This document shows positions 34,201 to 49,200 of a DNA stretch of 64,000 nucleotides, piece by piece. The DNA comes from Lumbricus terrestris (Eukaryota; Annelida; Clitellata; Crassiclitellata; Lumbricidae), in NCBI GenBank assembly GCA_949752735.1, contig OX457041.1, positions 24,851,181 through 24,915,180 of the forward strand. Direction: 5' to 3'. Made by a program: the position numbers and the translations under genes. Under the pieces are notes generated by a model. That model did no database searches. It was not told the DNA's origin and saw nothing but the letters and a program-made list of their open reading frames with translations. The first letter of the stretch is position 1, and every line of letters starts with the position of its first letter.

Positions 34201-37200
34201 CCTTTTAAAGGGACATCTCCTGTAGCAAGATATACATACTTCTCAAGAGCCCAGTTTTCATCATGAAATTAACACAATTCTTCACTGATAACTAGAATTT
34301 AATGTTTCTAAGAGTTAACTTCTTAAAAATGCCTCCCAAAATGATCTCATTACAACTTTTAAACATATTGTCTGATAAATTCACTTCAAAGCATTTTACG
34401 CTATTAACCTGTTGAACAGAAGTCGTTTGAAATCCTGGAATAGCGTATCACGGTTCTTGTCAATGAATCCCTCGACGTTGTACCTAACTTCACCCGCATA
34501 ATGCAAGATACGGAAATCTCGGCCGAATTCTAAAGTCTTGTCAGAGGGCGCCACCTATAGATAAACATTTGAAGCAAACTCGTTTATTTCTTAACTCATT
34601 CATTAGTCTGCTATAGCAGACTGCTGCATGCAATGGTCAGGAGCAACTTCAAATTTAAATGTTAACTGTTCAATTACAATTACAACTTCCATGCCCTTTG
34701 AGGTCTTTTCCCTCCAAATAAAAACCATTGTCAAGATTTCAGGGCCCGAAGAGTTCCTTTCAAACATTATTACTAAGGCATAGTCTAAATATCGATTCAA
34801 TTCATTTCCAAAACTGACTGCTCCCTTTAATATTTTTATTTCAGTGTAATTTTTGTCTGTCTCAATGTACCAGGTTGCAGTTTGCCAACCTATTTTGCTC
34901 TTTAAACAAATACATATGGACCTTGAGCAAGTCCTTCACTCACAATTGCTTGTGCGCTTCGGCGTGAAACACAGATGCAGTGTCCATGCTGTAGTCGGAA
35001 GTGCCTCTGAGTAGAGAGCTTGAAGGGGTGCTATAGGAAATGTGAGAAATAAATTAGTCACATAGACATTGAACAGTTAAAATAAAACATGCATGCATAT
35101 TGCATAAATATGCAGTTGTTTCTCATTGATCAAGGGAGATATAAAATGTGAACACTGTTTTACATCAGAGAGTGAAAATCTTGTATGCTGGAAATATGAA
35201 ATTGAGAGCAAAAGTTAAGTTTGTCATGCTTAAGGCTTTATGAGTTTTATATACATGATGTTCTTGACTGATAAGGAAGTTCAACACTAAGATTTTTAAG
35301 CACAATATGAGTCCCGTTTTTGTGCTTAAAATGTACCATTTAAGAATCAGATTTGCTCAACTTTTCTGGGGACAAGTCCCCTCCCAGATCTCTACCACCA
35401 TATTGCTCAGACACCTTTGGCATCTTAGCCTACAACTTGCTGGAAAATATTCCCACTGATCCGCCATCAAAAAAGTTTGACACCACTACCGAAAAGCATA
35501 AATTATGCTTATAACAAGACAACCGATATAAACATATGAAAATCTAAACATTTAAATTAAATATATTAAACATTATTTTTCATTTGAACTCTGAGGTACT
35601 GAGGTAAGACTTGCAACTCTCTGCTGGACATATCAACTTCTAATCCGACTACATTTTTCACCGGAGGTTTTATAAGCTACAGTTTTCACACGAGGTTGGA
35701 TTTAAGACATGTACCTTCCTGCTGGTGAAGTGTTTATTTCCAGCCAATCGAGAGCTCAATGCATCGAGGTATATGGCATCCGTTACTTTTCCAACGTTCA
35801 GGCAGGCTTCATCAAGCATGGCAAGAATTCCTTGATGGGGTAACTCCACGAGATCACAAATGATCTGGTTGTTGAAGTAGTCAATCTTGAAAATGAATTA
35901 AATTGTAACTATCAATCCAGTGGTTCCCAACCTTTTTGACTTTAGGGCCACTTTTTTTAAGTTGGAGGACACGAGGGCCACTTTTTCTTGGTTGAAGGAC
36001 ATCAGAGGGCCACAAGGATAAAATCTAATTAACTAAAAGTATATAAAATTGTTATAATTAACTCAAACTAGAATGTTTTATGTTATTTATAGACGTAAAA
36101 GTAAAATAAATTGTATAATTGAAAATATTTATGTGTTCTATCCTGTCCAAATTGACATTTTTTATGTATTTTTCTTAATTCCTTGAGAGATGAGGGCCAT
36201 TTTCTGAGGCCTTGAGGGCCACTTTTGGCCCGTGGGCCACGGATTGGGAACCGCTGCTATCAATCTATTCTAAATATTAAGTGGAAGATCAGTAAAACAG
36301 CCATTTAGACAATGAACAGAAAAATGAATGGAAATTAATTAGAAATTTAAAACATTTCTAAGCACCATAACAACTGGCAGTTGACTTACAAAATATTTAT
36401 TTAAATAGATATCCTGCATCATCTGATCTTTGTTTTAATTAATTTGATCATTATCTATGCAACTGATTGACGATAAGGATGAAAATATTAATTACTGTTT
36501 AGTTTTAAAAGATCGGATCAATTAATATAGAAAGTGTTGACTGTTGGACTGATTGATCAAATACAAGTGGATGTTGTGAAACTGAACAAATCAGCTATGG
36601 ACAAAGTAGTGAGTGAGCAATAATTTTTAGCCTCAATTTAATCCAACCTAAACATTTCTATAGACCCATATCATTGTGAATAAAACATTTCTGGTCAATT
36701 CAGGGCAAACTCACATTTTCAAACCATAATCCATTGAACAGAATTGTCAACGTGAACAAGGTTCAAGAAATCAAAGACAGATAAAGGAGAACAAATAACA
36801 TTTAGATTTCAACACAGCATCATTCCTCAATTCTGAAGACAATTTTAGTCATGTACTAGAGCACTTATGTATACAGCACCGCTTATGTAGCCGACAAGTG
36901 CAATCCAACAGAGGTGCCTAGGAATCACCCAACAAAATGTGTAAAAATCATATTTCTTGAAGATGCTAGTGATTGGGATCAGACTGTTCCAGAGAGACAG
37001 AGGTGCAGAGGAAAAGGAGTGCCCACCTTGTGCCGAAGTGTGAACGCATCCAAAGAGGGCTGTGACTGACAACCTGAGACCAGTGTGAAGAGTTCTGAGA
37101 CTTAGACTAGTAAAATTGGCGACATTGACCATACAAATGTCTTCGTGATCTAATTGCAGACAAACCTATCTGCTAAATGTAATATCCGAGGAGAGTGTGC

Positions 37201-40200
37201 AACACTAGACGAGTCCTTTGGAACCCAGAAGAACTTACGTGCATCCAGGTGATGCCCTCCTCAGCGTATTCCTCCTGCTGCTGCTTCAGGACGAGTTTGA
37301 TGAACAGCTGCTGCAACTTTTCATTACAGTAGTTGATGCAGAACTGTTCAAAGCTGCAAAAGAAACAATTGTCAGCTCAGGTCAAAGTAAGTATCACAAT
37401 CGCAATCTCCAATTAATAAAGTATCACTCGAAAATCAAGCGCAGGGCACCAGCTTATTCACGAGCGCTGTGAGGTCAAGAAATACCAGGTTGAATTATGG
37501 AAAGTATTGCAACTTGCAAGCATAAAATAGCAGAATATGGTCAGAAAAGGTCCATTTAGGACATTTTAAGTCAAATCATGACAGATCAGATAAAGTAAAG
37601 TCATGGCAAAACAAATAAGGTATTGACACATTGTAACATGGTCACAGGCATGTGTACAAAAGTGAGGCAAAGCATGGTCATGGAAACTAAGATTACACCA
37701 GGTTGGGTCAATTCAGGTCAAGCCAAGTCAGGGCAAAGGTCAGGATGAGTTACCTGTTCTGATCGAAGATTTCAAAGCCGTAGATGTCTAGGACGCCAAT
37801 GGTCGTACCACGTCTGAACTTTTCTTTGATCGCGATTGCATCGTTTATGCATGATACGATCCACGTAAAAATGCGTTCGTATATCGCCTAAACACAACAG
37901 CAACAAGATTAGGTAATTCACAGGAGCTTTATTACTATGATCATCATAAATCAGTAGTCAAAAACTACCAACATAATAATTATGTCACAATCATCATAAC
38001 CATCACCATCCTCATCATAATCAAAAAAAATAACTATCAATTCAATTCAATTCATAGCTTTATTGAAAAGAACATCTTCATACAATTAAAATTGCAATTT
38101 AGTCATTTTTTCTATAATAGAATCAAACAACCCTTCATCAATTACAAAAACATTTCAATACAACAATCAATTGACCAAAAGAAGAAGCAAATAAGTAAGA
38201 AAGCTGATCCAGAGGTCACCACAGTTTCCTTAGGGCCTCTACCTAGCGAGATTTTTTCCCTTCAGGGGTTCCCATTGTATTCCATGCACTGTTATTTGCA
38301 TTGATTATGTTCTGTTATCACATTTGCTGTCTACTGCATTGTTAAAAAATAGAACTGTCTTGTGTGACTTGGGAGCAATAAAAAAAGAAACAAGAAGCAC
38401 AGAGTTACGTAGGTTATTTAACTGACCTTTGCAAATGCATCTCTTCCATACTGCGCCTGCTCAATGGTGTGACCCTTCTCCATGACTTCACCCCTTGCAG
38501 CCACAACCCTTGAGCAAAGGGTTTTCTCTGCTTCCAGGGGGTCGCAGGACAAAAGACCTGCGACGCGTTGAAGTAGGTCCTTGTTGGCAATCTCAGCTGC
38601 ATCTGAATCACCAACGAAATCCACGTTCCCCTGGTTTAACATTAATTCAATCTTGCAAACGTGGTTAAACATTAATTCAATCTTGCAAACGCATAATGTA
38701 TTCATCATTCAAACAATGCCATTGCATATCACATGTATATCATATCACATGGTCCCGTTATCTGGAATGGCCTTCTGGCACTAACCTTGTGACTTATGCC
38801 TAGGTTAATTCCCCTGCATTTTGTAAGCATCTCAAATCCTGCATTTTTAGTTGTGGCTGGGCTGGGAGCGCCGCTGAGTAGGTTTCTTGAAGAGGCGCTA
38901 TATAAATTCTCGAAATGAATGAATGAGTTACACACATATCACACAAAGTATTTACACACGAATAAAACTATTACGCAACATAACTGACGTCAAGCATTGC
39001 AATTTAAAATCTTACAAAGGGTCGAGTCAGGTCAGGAAAGTTGTTAATAATTCCTAAACGATGCCCAGAGTTATTGATTTCTTTAGAATAAGCAATCAGC
39101 ATTCAGACAAATGAACGATTTCTAACTGATTAATAGATTGATTGAATAGCTTATCGAATAATTTATAAACAAAATAAATTAATCTGTGCAAGATCAAATT
39201 TCCCACTTACCAGATGAAGAATTGCTGCCAGAGTTCGAAACAATGTGTCGCTATATGCGTCACAGCCAATAGCTTTGAAGGCATGCTCAACTGCCCTGTA
39301 GTTGGAACGATCATTGATGGAACTCACCTGGGAAGGAAAAACAGTCGTCAGATGGAAATGAGATCAAAAATTCTTGCTGGCACTATAAGCAGCTGCAGAA
39401 GTCTAAACTAATCAAATCTAATCAAACACTGAAACTTCTATAGCGTCATTCTCACAATGCACAAAAGGATTAATTGATTTTTACTTCTGAGCAAAATTAC
39501 ATTCCATTGGATAGAACCAGTCAAAATCCTTGAGGCCACCGAGACCAGAAGAGAGGGAAACAGAAAACAAGGCCCGGAAAATTACATTAGATACTGTAAG
39601 ATACGCTAAAGTCCTGGAGTCACTCAAATCTACAGCCAACAAGTAAGCTGCAAAGGATGAGTTAGTTGGCGAAGTTCGAGATAAAATAATGAAAAGCATG
39701 TATGCTGTTCGTTTCACGTGTCTGCCTCAGTGAAAAAATCATAACAAAGGTTTTATTCGTTTTAAAAGCAGACGTTGTCTCTCACCTTGATGCTTCCACT
39801 CTGGTTCAGATAGTGGTATGATTCTGCATTTCTCGTCAGACCATACTCAGACAGATGAGCGTCGGAACAGCCAGTCAGAAGCTACACAATAATTATCATC
39901 AAAAAGCCCCATTTATGATTAATTATAGATATAGCTGGATTTTAAATATAAATACTGATAGTATATTATGAATAAAATAGTATACGAGCATTAAAAGAGT
40001 ATAAAACGTAAATAATAATATAGCATAGTGAATGCCTAAAAAATATAAATACAGTATAATGACAAGATTGGAGGCAAATTATAATTATCTGCTCCCTATG
40101 CTGCCAAATGATTGGCGTCAAAAGCGGAAGTTGATGACAATAATTATGACAATTATGATAATGAATATGGCATAATTATGATAATGAATATGGCACAACA

Positions 40201-43200
40201 TAAGAAATGTAGAACGTCAATGAATATAAACATATTCATGGCAGCAATGAATATTAATAGAGTGTTTGAATATTAAGAGCGTTACGTGTGAATACAGTGC
40301 ACCACACATCAAGATTTGAATTGCAATGTCACTATAAACTCAGGTCTTCCATATCAATTTTTACATCCAAATTTGCTGAGAAATGCGTTGCAAAACACGT
40401 GCCTGATAGAAGGAGTGAAAGTTTCGTTCCCCTTTCTGCTGGTGCACGACTCTTGACTAATAGAACAAAAAGAAAAACAATTATACAATCTGACAATTCG
40501 GTAGTCTAATCATATCTCTGTAGTGAAGCTAAAATAATGCACACATCATAAAGCCACGGTCAAGTTGCAGAAGACCGTCCAAAAACTTTATGCGATTGTC
40601 AAAAATGAACGTAACGGTATGTCTATAATGAGCTACTGCAAAAGTTTAAATAAAACACAATTGTTCACCTGCCTCTAAAGAAACTTTTCAGAAGCATAAA
40701 GGTAAAGGATAAAAGTAAGCAGCATTTTTAGATACCTCTATATACAGATCCTCAGAAGAGTATTTAAGTAACATACTTATTTACATGACTGCATAAATTG
40801 AAGCACTGAGAGATATGATCTCTCAGGTCAGAGGATGATAACTAATTTGGTGGAGGTGTGCATATTATTCATTCCATCATTCCTTAACTTGAGTATTTAT
40901 ATCTATAGCACCTCTTCAAGGAAATTACTCAGAGGTGCTCCTGACTCTAACAAAACCACAAAGAACAATTTTCAAGTGCTCATAGAATGTGTCAGAGAGT
41001 CATGACAACATTCCTACAACAACAGCAATCAAACCGAACAGATTTCTAACATCAAAACTCACAACGGTAGTCATTTATAAATATCAGACGAATAAAAGGT
41101 TTGAGTGGGCATTATGTTACTCAGACGGTCCCCATCCAAGAACCAATCCATCTCACTTTAGTTTACTGCACTGTACCAACCAGCATCATATCAATTTACA
41201 TGCTATAATTTGTCTTCTATGGTCACACCTGCTACTCTGCTTTAGGCAGCTCCTCTCTTGAATCAACATCTGCTGGAAAGTATGCAGTTCCTGGTTCAAG
41301 TCTTCTTGTCATTGGTCAGCCTTCATTCACATCTGGAATCTTTGCATGCTAGCAGTTCTCTACGCTGAAAACTTATCTCTTCTCATCTACCAACAGTTTT
41401 TAGCCATTTTGGACTGGGAGCACTTCGGAGTAGAATGTATATACTTTAAAGGTGTGCTATATAAAAAGTCAACAAAAGCTAATAATAACAGTTCGTAATG
41501 GTAGTCTGGCTTCAGTGTGCAGTTCTGAACTTTGTAAGGAGGGCATTAATATCAAACTACAGCTGTATAGTATTCTACAAATTGTTTATGCAAGTGCGTA
41601 ATAATTCCGAGATGCACCTTTTCGAGCAGGTAGTTGTTGACGTGGCCTCCAACTGGATCGCCTTTGAAATCGAAATGGATGTCCATGTATTTGCCAAAGC
41701 GACTCGAATTGTCATTGCGGTTCGTCTTCGAATTACCGAACGCTTCGAGGACAGCGTTGGACTGTAGCAGAATGTTCTTTACCCTGATTAACGTAGATGC
41801 AACATAGGTTAGTTAAGGTGAGGAGCAACGCAGGTACATTAAAGTTAAGAAAAGTGTACACTGCACAGAGCTACCCTATTCTTAGCTGAGTACAGATGAG
41901 GTAAGCTGATATCGGATAAGGTACAGGTAAACTAGGTTACGGTTAGGATGGGTAATTTATTTTGCATAATATTCAATAATAATAACTATCATTTTAATGG
42001 TGAAATCTTCCAAAGGAGTTCAAGTCAAAAAGGCAAATTTTAAGAAAACGTATATATATAAAGACCATGGAATTAAGAATGGACAGTCAATCATATAGAA
42101 GTGGCTGCTTTTCGAATGTCCCCCTGCAGGCAACAGTGTTGAATCGCTGGATGCAGACTGAAAACCGTTGAAACAGGTAACTTGTCTCTTTAGAGTCTTC
42201 AGTGATTTGTGTCAAGAGACGCTCCAATGGCTCCATAATAATATAATAATTAGAACAATTATTTATTATTATATTGTTATTATTATTATTATTATTATGC
42301 TCATTGTTACACATTTATTCAGATCTGCTACCCAATAATCAAGCATCAATCAATGGCTCTGAGCAATTAAAAGTGAAGGACTGGCTCCTTACCCGACTCT
42401 CCACATTACAAGGCTAGAACTCCAAACATTGGCTGAAAGCGCACTGGACTTCTAAGCAATGTCCAGCTTTGGCACATTAGGATGGGGCAAGGTAAGATGG
42501 GGTATGTCAGGCAAGGAAAGTTACATTAGGCATGGTAAGACATGCAAAATTACTGAAATGTTCAAGAGTAGACAGATTAATACTAAATCAAGTTGACTTT
42601 ATTCTACAAAGCCAGCATGTAGCAAGGCCATCGTGAATTTATGATGCACTTATACCAGATCATTGTAAATGATGCTTAAGGCTTTAAAAATTCAATTCAA
42701 GTCAATTTTCGTTTAAACAAGACTTCAGCCTGGCAGAGCGCACCTCCTGTTACATACAATTAATTTGACAAAGGTCTTATGTGTAAGTTCAGTTCACATG
42801 CAACACAAATAAATATTGGGTTTGAATTAACATACCGTAGATGACTTTGATGTGACTTTTTTTATGTGAGTTTGCTGTAGGATTTGATACGCTAAAAAAT
42901 ATTTTTTAAAGTACTCTAGAGATAAAGTTGCAATTATATTTTTCGGGAAGAGTGAAGCCATTTGAGTCCGAAGACAGAGCTCATGACCACAGGAAGGGCA
43001 AGGCGGGCGGAGGGAATAATCTATCGAGTACATGCAGTTTATCATTGCGTACAGCTTTAAACAGGCGTTTAATGTTAAGTCAAACAGTTTTTATAATAAT
43101 ACACAGTTAAAAAGGAACAGAAGTATGGCCACATGTAAGGCTCAATGAAGTGAAAAATGGCTATATCACAGCCATACATCAGTCATAGTAGGAGTCCGGC

Positions 43201-46200
43201 TTACCTTTCTACTTCTTGATTTCCGCCAGTCACCTGGGCGATGTACTTCATAATAATTTTGGAAGCTTCCGTCTTGCCCGATCCACTCTCACCTGGAAAA
43301 ACATTGGAATGATGGATGATGACTTGACTGATTCAATGATCAATTCTCACAACTTGTCAAGACTGACCAATTAACTGACCAACGGACTTCCAGATGAGAT
43401 GACTAGAAATGGAAAGAACGATGGATGAACCAACGGATGGACGTTAAATCGGATTGATAGATGGATAGATGGATGAATACCAGGTGGATAGACGGAATGA
43501 CACACTGATGAAGACGAAAGAATGAGTGGATGAATGAAGGATTGGATGGACAGATGAATCAATGGATACCTGATATCACGATACATGAATCCTTCGATTG
43601 TCTCTTCATAGACCGATAAGCCGCATCTGCCAACGCAAAGATGTGAGCCGGTCTCTCGTAGATCTCACGACCGATGTACATATCGACATATTCCTTATCG
43701 TAAATGTTCATCGAACGATAAGGATTGACGGATACGACGACTTCGCCTATGTACGTGTAGACTTTACCTTTCGTAAACCTGGAATTGAAAATAAGTAAAT
43801 ACGTAAATTCAGCTTACAGTGTAGATTATACACCAGTGGTTCCCAACCTTTTTTGATTTCAGGGCCACTTTTTATAAGCTAGAGGACACGAGGACCACTT
43901 TTTCTTAGTTTAAGGACAATAATGGCCATACAGCTAGAATTTAATTAACTAAAAGCATATAAAATTGTTATAATTGAATCAAAATAGAATGTTTGATGCT
44001 ATTTATAGACGCCAAAATAAAATAATTTGTAATAGAAAATAATTGTGTTCTATCCTGTCTAAATTTTCGATTTTTTCTAATATTTTTTAATTCTTTGAGA
44101 GATGAGGGCCATTTTTGATGCCTGGCAGGGCACTTTTGGCCCACGTACAATGGGTTGGGAACCACTGCTTTACACCATACACAATCATAATGCATAGGAA
44201 AATTACATTACATGCTCAAACAGATTGTAAAGCAATTTACTCGTAAGTCGTAACATAATCGCATGCATTGCAACCTAATGCCAATATCGTGTATTGTATT
44301 GCATTAAAACATTTATAAAGCGCCTCTACTAGGGTGAACCGTTCTGAGGCACTTCCATTGCGCAAGGCCACGAGAGAAGAAATAGGTTTTGAGAAAAGAA
44401 AATGAGGAGGAGGGATTAGACGTTGAGATCGAGTAGAAGGAGACGGCATATTCCAAAGAGAGTGGCCAATTGATGTAAAGGATCGAGACTGAGCCATAGT
44501 CGTTCTAGTATGAGGAACTAGAACGTCAAATCTATTTTGAAGAGCGGAGTGGGCATTGCGAGGAAGCTGAAAGAGGCCGGTGAATTCCATTGGCTAGACA
44601 TTTTGGGGCAAGACCCCCTTGTGCTTTAGAGACCAAGATGAGGATTTTGAACTTAATGCGTGCAGTTAGAGGAAGCCAATGGAGCTGATGAAACATGAAA
44701 GTAGAAATATGATAGTAGCATGGAAGGCGTGCAATTAATTTGGTGGCAGCGTTTAGGACCGACTGTAAAGGTGAAAGCCTAACCTTGGGCAAACCAATTA
44801 GAAGAGAATTACAGTAGTCAATTCGGGAGCAGATGAAAGAATAAACCAACATGGCAAAAACAGAAAACGAAACAGAATGCCAAACAGCCCTTAGAGCCTT
44901 AAATGAAAATATGAAGAGCGTATAAGATTAGATATATATGGTCTTTAAAAGAAATGAAACTATCTAAGGTAACACCCAGATCACAAACAGTCGAGGAAAA
45001 GGTGTAGCGAAGAAATAATTCACAGATGAGAACAGACTGCCAAAGGTTTCTGATATGAATATAAATGTGTAAATGCATGTTTGTACCAGTAATGTGTATT
45101 AAATTAGTGTAATGTATGGTCATGTAAAATACGCAAAGCACCAATATAATAAGAACCAAGGATGCTGTCCACTATGCTCTGCTGAAATTGGAGTCCTCTA
45201 AGTACGAGCAAAAGGAACTTAGAGGACTCAAATTTCAGCAGAGCATAGTGGACAATTGAGCCTTTTCTGTGATTGACATAGTGCTGGAATTTCCTTTAGA
45301 GAAATGCTTACACCATGGGCCTCCACCAGAATCCTCCCTTACTAAACTTAAAACAGTTGTTTTTGGGCATGCTGGAGTTGAGAGTGCCTCTGAGAAGGGG
45401 GCGCTATAAAAATTTCCAAATGAATCATGAATGAATAACCAGCTATATCAATGGATGCAATGTCAAGCTGTTTCACGTCATGCAGCAAGCTTCAAAGTAG
45501 TCCAAGTGTGTTGACAAGCCCTTGCCTTTCATGAGTCCAAACAGCTGGGGGTAACAGCAGATCTTCCCAGATTGGAGATTTTGCTGAACTGATAATTATA
45601 AACATGGAGAGGCAAGGGTTCCAATATAATGGATTTAATATTAATATCCAGACGTCCTTAGGAAAGACCACTCTGCCATATGCCAATAGCTCTTTAGCCA
45701 CTAGCCATCCAGAGGGTGTGGGGCTATGCCAGTGTCACGAAATAGAGTATCCCCCATATTAATCATATCCCCCACATGAAGAGAAATTGAAAAAAGGTAC
45801 TTCCGTATGTATTTATTTTTTCAGATTAACTTCCATCTGCTTTGTTTTGAATGATGACACGAACAGGTATGTCTATTTCTACTAGATAATTTTGCTTGAT
45901 TTGGTTTTAGAGCATGTAGAACATTTAAAACACTTAAGAACACTTAGAGCCACTAAAATAAATTCGAGTTGCCTTTCTCTGAACATTGTTTAGAACACTT
46001 GAAACAATAATTAGAGTCACTTTAAATTTTGATTGCAGCATACATTTTTCAATCATATACATTTTTCAATAAAGATAGAATTCATTCATTCATTCGGACA
46101 TATATAGCGTTCCTTCAAGAAAAAAATACTTAGAGGCGAATGGTTTATTAGCCCCCAGATAGCCTAGACCGGTATATTCCATCCGGGGATAGATTAATTA

Positions 46201-49200
46201 ATCCCTCCAGATAGCTTTAAGAGGGATTAGGGGGTGATAGAATATCACGTGACATCGGCCTGGGTTTAAGAACCAGTCTATGATAACCACCCAAGTACCC
46301 TTTATGGAGTTCTTGAAACCACCCAATACACGCACATGGCTCAAGTTAAAGCAAAGACATGACCAGCTTTGTCTCCCTTCTGCTATCGGTTTTTACCCTG
46401 GTTTTTGCTATATTTAGACTAGAGTTGGGTTTTATCAGCCTTCAAACACTGTAATACTGCTACTGCATTTACTGCCATCCTCTTTGTTCCTTGCACCCAC
46501 TTTCTCAATTCTCAAGGACAAAAGTCCACAACATCTGGATTGGTTTTTTTGCTTACTGCTGAATGAGGAACCGCATTCTACTTACTGACTTACACGTCAA
46601 AGACATAAAACTAGAACTGAGTTTTAATGCCATGTTCCTCAGATTACAGCCAGAGATATAAATCATTAATCAGACATTCTCTTCACATTTATAATATTGA
46701 ATCTAGTTTTAGTTTCTATTCTACGAGTACTGCACTGAATATTGTGCTACTTTCTGCCACTGTATGCAAAGTTCCTGCCAAGTATGATCGTTTGTCTCAT
46801 ACTAATAAAGATTACCTACTTACTTACTCAGATACGTATTTCTGTCCGACCTTACACATGTTAAAAGTGTTTGGATTAGTCATAACACTAGGAATAGAAT
46901 TAATTAACGGGAAGAAATGTAAATAAAAGCATGTGCTTGCACTCATGAAGTAGGTAAACACACATATACAATGTATGTTTATGCGTGTGCCATTGCCTTT
47001 AAACCATGACTATAGTTAGACAGAGGAGGTTTTTGTCTTATCAGCAGCCAAACACGGCATGCTTCCGTATAATCAGTCTCTCTTTTATCACAACTGACTA
47101 TCTCTGTGTGTGCCCAGTGTTCTCTTTCTCTCTGTGTATATCTGTGTTTGAGTATGTCTCTGTCAGTCTCTATCTCTCCTCTGTCTGTCTGTTTGTCTCT
47201 CACTCTCTCCGGTTCCCTGCACTCTGTCTGCCTCTGTTATCAGCTGGAAAATGCACAGTCCAAACACACCCACAACTCAGCCTTCAGGGTATATAGTCAG
47301 ACGCCAAATTATGCAGCTCTATATGTATTGTATGCAAATGTATGTACACATGTTTCTGGAAGCATTGGAATTTTTATGTAGCAACTTAAAATGACCTCAT
47401 TAAGGCAGGGCAATCAGGATGATGTAAATAACACACAAAATGTAAATAGAGTTCTGGAACTTAGAATTAGATAAGCTGAAAATGTGTCCTGATCAATCTC
47501 TTGCCAGTTGGAGAACCTAATACATATGTGCAATTGTACACCCCCACACCCACCCTCCCACACACACACACACACCTACCCACACACAGACACACACAAC
47601 ATATATATATACCTAATTGTAATGGTATAATTAGCAACTTCTCTGATGTGAAAGGCATCAAATGCTGGCATATATGCCAAAACCAAGTAACCAAGTCATA
47701 CACCTGGTCCATATCCATATCACTCTTTTTTTCTTCAGTCGTGGCTGGGCTGGGAGTGACTCTGAGTAGCTTCTCAAAGAGGCGCTATATAATGCTCTGA
47801 ATGAATGAACTTCATGTTGAACAAAACTGCGCATAATGTATGTATATGCAATTATGCATGTATGTATATGCATGTATGACATTGTATGTATATGCATGTA
47901 TGTATTTGCATGAATGTATGTGCATGCATATGCATGTATGACATTGTATGTATATGCATGTATGTATTTGCATGAATGTTTATGCATGTATGTATATGCA
48001 TGTAGGCAAGAACACTTGCTATAGCGCTGCTTCAAGATTTCTACTCAGAGGTGCTCCCGACTACAGCACGATCACTGAATCGGAGATTCACGCCGAAGCG
48101 CACGAACAATTGCGAGCGAAGAACTTGCTCAAGGTCCCTACACGGTGGCTTGAGGTGGATACAAACTTGCAACCTTCCGGCTCCAAGGCACCGAACATAC
48201 CCCATTTGCATGTCATGTTTATTTCTTACAAAACTATTTAGAAAATCATTTTCTAAAATACATAACACACTAGCATTCAATGCTGATAGGAGCTCAAGTG
48301 AGTTCAGATCTGAGGCCCAATCAAAGGGTGAGAAAAATGGCCGTCGCCCACCCCACCCCAACTTCCCAGCAAGAGCTTCACACCAATGTCACATCAAAGA
48401 CCCAATCGTGGGGGTAATGAGGTGACATAGATCTTCCTTTCCATGTGGTGTGAGGGTACCGAGGTGGCATGGTCCACTCCACGGCAGACGATATTGTTCA
48501 GGTTGAGACCCTGGACCCTTCGGAGAGTACCCAGTCTGTATGTACTCCATCACCCTCTATTCCTCACACAGATACTATACTCAATTTAATACAGAATTTT
48601 CCAGCAGCAATTAAAGCATTCCTGTAGATTAAGAATGGACACCACATCCAAGCATAGTTTGAAGACATATTGTAGTATGTTACATAGTTTTTAAACAGAC
48701 ACTGTTTTATAATATCTGATGAATCTAGGGTGACCCTGCCTAGCGGAACCTCATGTTCCTTCTAATCCTATTTTACTAATTGAGCATTGCAATTTACTAT
48801 TGTGACTAAAAACGTGGGTAGGACCTACACATAATTGCATTGTTAAACATAAATGTATTTAATAATTAACATTGTATTGTCATTCTAGGTCGAAAAAGGT
48901 GTCCGGTAACGAGAAAGTTTGAGTTTTATAGTTAATTTTCAAAGGATTGCTTCACGGAAGTTGCGCCCACACAACACTTACACCACGTAACACCAGACTC
49001 CTGTACTATTAACCCCTACACACCAGCCTCCTATTATTCAGAAACTCCACCCATTGCGCCCGGATCCCACCAAAACAGGCAATATCCTCCATCACATAAA
49101 AGGGACTGGACAAACATGGCGTGTTTCTACAGCTCGCACAGCCAAACATCCCAAGCGGCCAAAGGCAGCTGCAGTAGTCAAGTCATTGATGAGTCAGCGC

